Shown: positions 5,723-10,562 of the stretch, in pieces
How positions within the stretch are numbered: the first letter of the stretch is position 1
Layout of the letters: each line of letters begins with the position of its first letter
Assembly: GCA_902485915.1 (NCBI GenBank)
Contig: CABTMH010000179.1
Coordinates: 1 to 10,562, forward strand
Origin: an uncultured Oribacterium sp.
GTDB taxonomy: Bacteria > Bacillota > Clostridia > Lachnospirales > Lachnospiraceae
Reading direction: 5' to 3'
DNA: 10,562 bases
The notes under the pieces: generated by a model
Seen by the model: the letters and a program-made list of their open reading frames with translations, nothing else
Database searches by the model: none
What the model was told of the DNA's origin: nothing
Translations under genes and position numbers: made by a program

Positions 5723-6877
5723 ATGTTAGCAAAAGATTGTAAGCGTAAAGTCATCCTGACGGGCGATCGTCCGACAGGAAAGCTTCATTTAGGACACTTC
5801 GTGGGTTCTCTCCAGCGGAGAGTACAGCTTCAGAACTCTGGTCAGTTCGACGAGATCAACATCCTCGTCGCCGACGATCAGGCCCTGACCGATAACTGGG
5901 ATAACCCGAAGAAGGTACGTGATAACATCATCGAGGTCACCCTCGATTATCTCTCTGCAGGTATCGACCCGGATAAGTCCTTTATCTGCATTCAGTCCGG
6001 CATCCCGGCACTGCACGCACTGACGTTCTACTATATGAACCTCGTAACCACCCAGCGTCTGTCCAGAAACCCGACCGTCAAGTCCGAGATGCTCATGCGT
6101 GGCTTTAACGGCAGCGAGTCGGAGGATGACAATGTTGCCGGCCTTCCAGCCGGATTCTTCACCTATCCGGTATCGCAGACCGCCGATATCACGGCCTTCA
6201 AGGCGACCACCGTACCAGCCGGTGAGGACCAGATGCCGATGATCGAGCAGGCACGTGAGATCGCGCATCGTTTCAACACGATCTACAAGTGCGATGTCCT
6301 CGTCGAGCCGGATATCCTGATTCCGGAGAATGCGGCACAGCGTCGTCTCCCGGGTATCGATGGTAAGGCGAAGATGTCGAAGTCTCTCGGTAACGGTATC
6401 TTCCTGTCCGATGATGCCGCGACCGTAAAGAAGAAGGTCATGAGCATGTACACGGATCCGACGCATATCAACGTCGCGGATCCTGGTCATGTCGAGGGCA
6501 ACATGGTCTTCACCTACCTCGACGCCTTCCTGCGTGATGACAGCCAGTTCGCAGACTATCTCCCGGATTATAAGAACCTCGAGGAGATGAAGGAGCACTA
6601 TGAGCGTGGTGGTCTCGGTGATATGAAGTGTAAGAAGTTCCTGCTCAAGGTTATGGAGGATCTCCTCCAGCCGATCCGTGAGGAGCGTACGAAGTGGGAG
6701 ACAAACATAAACGACGTCTATGACATCCTGAAGGCCGGTACGGATCATGCGGTGCAGGTGACGAACCAGACCCTCCACGAGTGCCGTGATGCGATGCGTA
6801 TCAACTACTTCGATGATAAGGACGCGATGGTGAAGAGCTGGGAGTCCTGGCTGAACGAGAGCCATACGAAGAACTGA
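5723..6877 (+). CDS. trpS: Tryptophanyl-tRNA synthetase
   Basis: Charges tRNA-Trp with tryptophan; class I synthetase. The nucleotide-binding HIGH motif is HLGH at 22-25 in GDRPTGKLHLGHFVGSL and the KMSKS loop is exact at 217-221. VPAGEDQMPMIEQ (164-176), the ATP-site helix region of TrpRS, is present. At 384 residues it is longer than the 330-340 typical of Bacillus-type enzymes; part of this is a short acidic stretch GSESEDD (130-136). The start at 5723 is chosen for GGAGG at 5713-5717, five bases upstream; the in-frame GTG at 5702 and ATG at 5711 lack such a site. The stop overlaps the recU start by one base, implying co-translation. Confidence 0.95.
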   Translation: MLAKDCKRKVILTGDRPTGKLHLGHFVGSLQRRVQLQNSGQFDEINILVADDQALTDNWDNPKKVRDNIIEVTLDYLSAGIDPDKSFICIQSGIPALHALTFYYMNLVTTQRLSRNPTVKSEMLMRGFNGSESEDDNVAGLPAGFFTYPVSQTADITAFKATTVPAGEDQMPMIEQAREIAHRFNTIYKCDVLVEPDILIPENAAQRRLPGIDGKAKMSKSLGNGIFLSDDAATVKKKVMSMYTDPTHINVADPGHVEGNMVFTYLDAFLRDDSQFADYLPDYKNLEEMKEHYERGGLGDMKCKKFLLKVMEDLLQPIREERTKWETNINDVYDILKAGTDHAVQVTNQTLHECRDAMRINYFDDKDAMVKSWESWLNESHTKN

Positions 6878-7449
6878 TGGGCACCTGGAAGTCCCGCGGG
6901 CTCCGCGGCTCACAGCTGGAGGAGCTCATCAACCGGACGAACGAGGCCTACCTCGAGAAGAAGCTGGCGGTCGTGCAGAAGATTCCGACGCCGATCACAC
7001 CGATCAACATGAACGAGGACCATACGCAGATCACACTGGCCTACTTCGATCAGAAGTCCACGGTCGACTACATTGGCCTCGTACAGGGCATCCCGGTCTG
7101 CTTCGACGCGAAGGAATGCGCCACGAATTTCTGGCCGCTGCAGAATCTGCATCCGCACCAGGTCCGCTTCATGCAGGCCTTCGAGGCGCAGGGCGGCATC
7201 AGTTTTATCATACTTTCATTTACGACCCGGAAGGAGATGTACTACATTCCCTTCCGGGATATTCAGTATTTCTGGAACCGTATGCAGAACGGCGGTAAGA
7301 AATCCTTTAATATCCAGGAGATCGATCTGAACTACCGGATCCGATCTCATAAAGATATGTTTGTGCATTATCTGGAGCCGCTGCAGCGGGATCTCGACGA
7401 GCGGGACCGCGCTGGATCGGCAGAAGAGGATGGTGCAGACATCCCGTGA
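6877..7449 (+). CDS. recU: Holliday junction resolvase RecU
   Basis: RecU cuts four-way DNA junctions during recombination and repair in Firmicutes. The family motifs run in order: RGLRGSQLEELINRTNEAY (7-25), KIPTPITPI (35-43), the acidic STVDYIG with Asp64 (61-67), and CFDAKEC with Asp77, Lys79 and Glu80 (75-81), followed by PLQNLHPHQVRFM (87-99). Asp64, Asp77 and Lys79 correspond to the metal-site residues of the PD-(D/E)xK fold. Length 190 is normal, with an acidic C-terminal tail. Its ATG overlaps the trpS stop in TGATG, and the end of trpS offers no strong ribosome-binding site (GAAGAA only), so translational coupling is likely. In Bacillus, recU neighbours a penicillin-binding protein gene; here it does not. 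Confidence 0.93.
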   Translation: MGTWKSRGLRGSQLEELINRTNEAYLEKKLAVVQKIPTPITPINMNEDHTQITLAYFDQKSTVDYIGLVQGIPVCFDAKECATNFWPLQNLHPHQVRFMQAFEAQGGISFIILSFTTRKEMYYIPFRDIQYFWNRMQNGGKKSFNIQEIDLNYRIRSHKDMFVHYLEPLQRDLDERDRAGSAEEDGADIP

Positions 7450-7450
7450 C

Positions 7451-7472
7451 CCGAACCGCCTGGGCGGATCGG
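7451..7472 (+). terminator. GC-rich hairpin directly after recU, without T-run
   Basis: CCGA (7451-7454) and CCGCC (7456-7460) pair with GGCGG (7463-7467) and TCGG (7469-7472) across one A-A mismatch. It begins two bases after the recU stop. A second small hairpin, ATCC/GGAT around TCA, follows at 7479-7489. No T-run follows, so termination is uncertain. It may separate trpS-recU from trkA, although I found no clear promoter for trkA. Confidence 0.45.
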
Positions 7473-7542
7473 ACGGATATCCTCAGGATGGATGCCGGTC
7501 GACACGGATGATGTTTGATAGACGATGGAGGAGCGTAGAGCA

Positions 7543-8904
7543 ATGAACATTATTGTGGTTGGCTGTGGTAAGGTGGGATATTCTCTCGCCAGTCAGCTGA
7601 ACAGGGAGAACCATAACGTAACGATCATCGATAACAACGAGAAGGTTCTTCGACATGCGGTGGATTCACTGGATGTCATGGGTATCAACGGAAACGGCGC
7701 CATGCTGGCGATCCAGCAGGAGGCCGGTGTCAAGAATGCAGATGTCCTCATCGCCGCAACCGACTCCGATGAAGTCAACATGCTGTGCTGCCTGATCGCA
7801 AAGAAGGAAGGTAACTGTAACACCATCGCGCGTATCCGTAACCCGGAGTATAGGGATGAGATCACCTACCTCCGTGATGAGCTGAACCTCGCGATGGTCA
7901 TCAACCCGGAGATGGCGGCCGCAAAGGAGGTCGAGCGTCTGCTTCGATTCCCGTCGGTCATGAAGATCGATAGCTTCTCCCGTGGCAAGATCGACCTGAT
8001 CCGCGTCAAGGTGCCGGAGAACAGCAACATCGTCGGCATCCGCATGTATGACATCCCGCGTATCCTGAAGGTCAGCGTCCTGATCTGCTCCATCGAGCGT
8101 GGCGACCAGGTCATCATCCCGAGTGGTAACGACGCCATCATGAACGGCGATGTCATCAGCTATATCGCGAGTGCGGATCAGTCCAACGAATTCGTGAAGC
8201 AGCTGGGCATCGATTATAAGCCGATCCGCAGCTGTATGATCGTCGGTGGCGGCCGAGTCACCTACTACATCGCGAAGTACATGCACGACTCCCATATGAA
8301 GTGCAAGCTGAAGGTAATCGATCATGATCGTGACCGCTGCGAGTTCCTCGCCGGCGAGTTCCCGGATGCGACCATCATCAACGGTGACGGTACCGACCAG
8401 GATCTTCTGATCCGCGAGGGTGTCGAGAAGACCGACGCCTTCTGTTCCCTGACCGGCTTCGATGAGGAGAACATCATGCTGTCCCTCTATGCAGGTAAGC
8501 TGTCCAGTGCGCGTCTCATCACGAAGATCAACCGTATCGCCTTCGAGAACGTCACCTCGGAGATGAACCTCGGCTCCGTCATCTACCCGAAGCAGATCGT
8601 CGCAGATCACATCGTACAGTATGTGCGTGCGCTGAAAAACTCCGAGGGTTCGAACGTCGAGACCCTGTATAAGATCGCCGATGGAAGAGCAGAGGCCCTC
8701 GAGTTTAAGGTGGGCAATGATTCCGCCCTCTGCAATCATACCTTCGCGGATCTGACATTTAAGAAGAACGTCCTGATCGCGGCCATCGTCCGTGACAACC
8801 AGATCATCACGCCGCGCGGCTCCGACTACATGCTGCCGGGCGACAGCGTCATCGTGATCACCACGAATACTGGTTTCAACGATCTCAAGGATATTCTCGC
8901 ATAA
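7543..8904 (+). CDS. trkA: Trk potassium uptake regulatory subunit TrkA
   Basis: Cytosolic NAD(H)-binding gate subunit of the TrkAH potassium transporter. It has two tandem RCK halves. The first Rossmann fold starts with MNIIVVGCGKVG (GxGxxG at 7-12) and an acidic residue Asp30 ends the second strand; the second fold begins with CMIVGGGRVTYYIA (231-244) with Asp260. Each half ends with a TrkA-C domain, about 145-225 and 370-450, the latter with ITPRGSDYMLPGDSVIVIT. Length 453 equals the family norm. The start at 7543 has GGAGGAG at 7527-7533, nine bases upstream; the ATG at 7525 overlaps that site. trkH follows after 13 bases, so the pair is one unit. Confidence 0.96.
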   Translation: MNIIVVGCGKVGYSLASQLNRENHNVTIIDNNEKVLRHAVDSLDVMGINGNGAMLAIQQEAGVKNADVLIAATDSDEVNMLCCLIAKKEGNCNTIARIRNPEYRDEITYLRDELNLAMVINPEMAAAKEVERLLRFPSVMKIDSFSRGKIDLIRVKVPENSNIVGIRMYDIPRILKVSVLICSIERGDQVIIPSGNDAIMNGDVISYIASADQSNEFVKQLGIDYKPIRSCMIVGGGRVTYYIAKYMHDSHMKCKLKVIDHDRDRCEFLAGEFPDATIINGDGTDQDLLIREGVEKTDAFCSLTGFDEENIMLSLYAGKLSSARLITKINRIAFENVTSEMNLGSVIYPKQIVADHIVQYVRALKNSEGSNVETLYKIADGRAEALEFKVGNDSALCNHTFADLTFKKNVLIAAIVRDNQIITPRGSDYMLPGDSVIVITTNTGFNDLKDILA

Positions 8905-8917
8905 GGAGCGTTCGGTC

Positions 8918-10369
8918 ATGAACTTTAGTATGATTATTTACGTGCTCGGATGGGTGCTGAAGCTGGAAGCCGGCATCATGCTCCTGCCGATCATCTGTGC
9001 ACTGATCTATCAGGAATTCTGGGCTGTACAGGCCCTGGCGGTTTCTGCCGTGCTGGCGCTCGGCATCGGCACCCTGGCCACGATGAAGGGACCGAAGCGT
9101 ACTGACTACTATGCGCGTGAGGGCTTCGTCATCTGTGCACTGAGCTGGATCGTGATGTCGCTGATCGGCGCACTGCCGTTTTATCTGACCGGCACGATTC
9201 CGTCCTACATCGATGCAGTCTTCGAGATCGTCTCCGGCTTTACGACGACCGGTGCCTCGATTCTTTCGGAGGTCGAGCACCTCGGCAAGGGCCTCCTTTT
9301 CTGGCGTTCCTTCAGCCACTGGGTCGGCGGCATGGGCGTTCTCGTCCTGGTTCTGACGATCCTTCCGCTCGGTGGCGGCTACAATATGATGATCATGAAG
9401 GCCGAGTCCCCGGGACCGGATGTCAGCAAGATCGTGCCGCGTGTCGCAGATACCGCGAAGGCACTGTATAAGATTTATGCAGCATTGACCCTCCTTTGGA
9501 TCATCCTGTTCCTGCTGAGCGGCATGAGCATCTATGACTCGATCTGTATCGCCTTCGGCAGCGCCGGCACGGGTGGATTCGCCGTCCGTAATTCCGGTAT
9601 GGCCGACTACAGTATGCTGAGCCAGTTCCTGATCTCCGTATCGATGATCATGTTCGGTGTGAACTTCAACGTCTACTACCTGATGCAGAAGCGGAAGTTC
9701 CATGATGCGTTTCAGTGTGAGGAAGCGCGTGTCTACCTCGGTATCGTCGTGTTCAGTACCTTTTTCTTCGCGATCAACATCGTGAAGATGTACGGCGGTG
9801 ACTTCCTGTATGCACTGCATCACAGCTTCTTCACGGTCGGCGCGATCATCACGACCACCGGTTACTCGACCCTCGATTTCGCGACCTGGCCGCAGGCGAG
9901 CCAGATGCTGATTCTGTTCCTGATGTTTACCGGTGCCTGCGCAGGCTCCACCGGCGGTGGCTTCAAGATTTCCCGACTCATCATCATGGTGAAGGAGATC
10001 GGAAAGGAGCTTCTCGTACTGGTGCACCCGGAGGCCGTCAAGCACATCCGCCTCGAGCATAAGAGCCTCGAGCACAGCGTCGTGCGTTCCGTCAACTGTT
10101 ACCTCATCATGTACGTGGTGATCTTCATGGTTTCCGTGTTCCTGATCGCATGGGCCGATGATTTCGACTTCACGACGAATTTCTCCGCGGTAGCTGCAAC
10201 CTTCAACAACATCGGACCGGGCCTCGCCGCCGTCGGACCGACCTGCAACTTCAGCGCCTATTCGAACTTCAGTAAGATCATCCTGACCTTCGATATGCTC
10301 GCTGGAAGACTGGAGATCCTCCCGATGATGCTTTTGTTCCTGCCGAGAACCTGGCGGAAGTCGAACTGA
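8918..10369 (+). CDS. trkH: Trk-type potassium uptake protein TrkH
   Basis: Membrane pore subunit that lets K+ in, gated by TrkA. The protein is strongly hydrophobic with the fourfold membrane-pore-membrane plan. The four filter loops are visible: FTTTGAS (108-114), GSAGTGGFAV (214-223), ITTTGYS (311-317) and NNIGPGL (430-436), each with the central glycine. The conserved loop CAGSTGGGFKISR (341-353) lies after the third repeat. Length 483 is normal and the ends look complete. The ribosome-binding site AAGGAG (8903-8908) overlaps the trkA stop and lies nine bases before the ATG, fitting coupled translation. A long hairpin starts at the base after its stop. Confidence 0.97.
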   Translation: MNFSMIIYVLGWVLKLEAGIMLLPIICALIYQEFWAVQALAVSAVLALGIGTLATMKGPKRTDYYAREGFVICALSWIVMSLIGALPFYLTGTIPSYIDAVFEIVSGFTTTGASILSEVEHLGKGLLFWRSFSHWVGGMGVLVLVLTILPLGGGYNMMIMKAESPGPDVSKIVPRVADTAKALYKIYAALTLLWIILFLLSGMSIYDSICIAFGSAGTGGFAVRNSGMADYSMLSQFLISVSMIMFGVNFNVYYLMQKRKFHDAFQCEEARVYLGIVVFSTFFFAINIVKMYGGDFLYALHHSFFTVGAIITTTGYSTLDFATWPQASQMLILFLMFTGACAGSTGGGFKISRLIIMVKEIGKELLVLVHPEAVKHIRLEHKSLEHSVVRSVNCYLIMYVVIFMVSVFLIAWADDFDFTTNFSAVAATFNNIGPGLAAVGPTCNFSAYSNFSKIILTFDMLAGRLEILPMMLLFLPRTWRKSN

Positions 10370-10411
10370 TGCTTCAGCATCCAGCGGGCAAACCCGGTGG
10401 AATGCGAAGCA
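10370..10411 (+). terminator. Long imperfect hairpin directly after trkH, terminator-like without T-run
   Basis: Arms 10370-10388 and 10393-10411 pair as TGCTTC/GAAGCA, GCAT/ATGC, CCA/TGG and CGGG/CCCG around a CAAA loop, with two single-base bulges and one G-G mismatch: 17 pairs in all. It begins at the first base after the stop. The downstream bases (GATCCGTT) have no T-run. It likely marks the 3' end of the trkAH message, as a weak terminator or a block to exonucleases. Confidence 0.65.
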
Positions 10412-10432
10412 GATCCGTTGGCATGTACGTCA

Positions 10433-10462
10433 TCGACAACATGCTTCATGATATGTTATATT
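10433..10462 (+). promoter_or_regulatory. Extended -10 promoter for a gene beyond the window
   Basis: TCGACA (10433-10438) and TATATT (10457-10462), each five of six to consensus, are 18 bases apart, and TGT precedes the -10, giving the extended TGn motif. Transcription would start near 10469 and run to the right. The remaining 90 bases show no gene I can support: only a ten-codon reading frame at 10474-10506 and an AT-rich inverted repeat at the end. This looks like the leader of the next gene. Confidence 0.6.
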
Positions 10463-10542
10463 TTGAAAGAAGGATGCATCGCGCAATGTCATTAAGTTTA
10501 CATTGAGCAATTAAGAGGTTCGCCTAAAATATAAAGAGCGAT

Positions 10543-10560
10543 GGAGATATTTATATCTTC
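10543..10560. repeat. AT-rich inverted repeat at the window end
   Basis: GGAGATAT (10543-10550) pairs with ATATCTTC (10553-10560), eight pairs with one G-T wobble, around TT. It lies in the presumed leader of the next gene. It could be an operator or part of a larger RNA fold cut by the window edge; what follows is not visible. Confidence 0.35.
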
Positions 10561-10562
10561 AA

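Noticed and set aside
7499..7527. TCGACA at 7499-7504 as the -35 of a trkA promoter
   Set aside because: No acceptable -10 lies 16-18 bases downstream (ACGATG only).
10474..10506. Ten-codon reading frame (MHRAMSLSLH) as a leader peptide
   Set aside because: It begins about five bases after the predicted transcription start, leaving no room for a ribosome-binding site, and its composition does not suggest attenuation.
10515..10540. Resemblance of AGAGGTTCGCC...AAAATATAAAG to a preQ1-I riboswitch
   Set aside because: The required CCTCT-type complement to the first stem and the pseudoknot strand are absent.
8905..10562. A c-di-AMP (ydaO) or other potassium-related riboswitch for the trk genes
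   Set aside because: The spacer before trkA is 93 bases with only two short hairpins and no ydaO-like conserved blocks.

Overview
The window is a 10.6 kb stretch of bacterial chromosome with every gene on the + strand. The order rpsP-khpA-rimM-trmD-rplS-lepB-rbgA-rnhB-yraN is the conserved ribosome and RNA-maturation cluster of Firmicutes. RbgA and RecU are typical Firmicutes proteins, and the TrpS, TrmD and TrkA/TrkH sequences look clostridial. A moderately GC-rich member of the Clostridia, probably Lachnospiraceae-like, is my best guess. That placement is inferred from gene order and protein style, not from a search.

Region 1 (1-2067) carries the end of rpsP (cut by the window edge), then khpA, rimM and trmD: a small-subunit protein, an RNA-binding KH protein, a 30S assembly factor and the tRNA m1G37 methyltransferase. 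Two things stand out. A 144-base rimM-trmD gap is framed by a perfect 12-bp inverted repeat. An imperfect 70-bp tandem repeat gives TrmD a C-terminal tail of about 40 residues.

Region 2 (2068-2605) is rplS as a probable separate transcription unit, with a candidate promoter, a hairpin-rich leader, a strong ribosome-binding site and a clear intrinsic terminator.

Region 3 (2606-5678) carries lepB, rbgA, rnhB and yraN: signal peptidase, 50S assembly GTPase, RNase HII and a UPF0102 nuclease-fold protein. Spacers are 90-175 bases long and hold repeats and hairpins. These include three loci of a palindromic GGGGTCTGACCCC motif and a tandem duplication at the rbgA stop codon.

Region 4 (5661-7449) is trpS with a candidate promoter inside the yraN end, overlapping recU by one base.

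Region 5 (7543-10411) is trkA-trkH, a complete Trk-type potassium uptake pair, closed by a long hairpin starting right after the trkH stop. The last 150 bases hold a good extended -10 promoter pointing to a gene beyond the window.

The protein-coding content is ordinary housekeeping, with no pseudogenes, mobile-element genes, RNA genes or CRISPR seen. I found no novel multi-gene system. The points worth a second look are in the spacers and in the TrmD tail.
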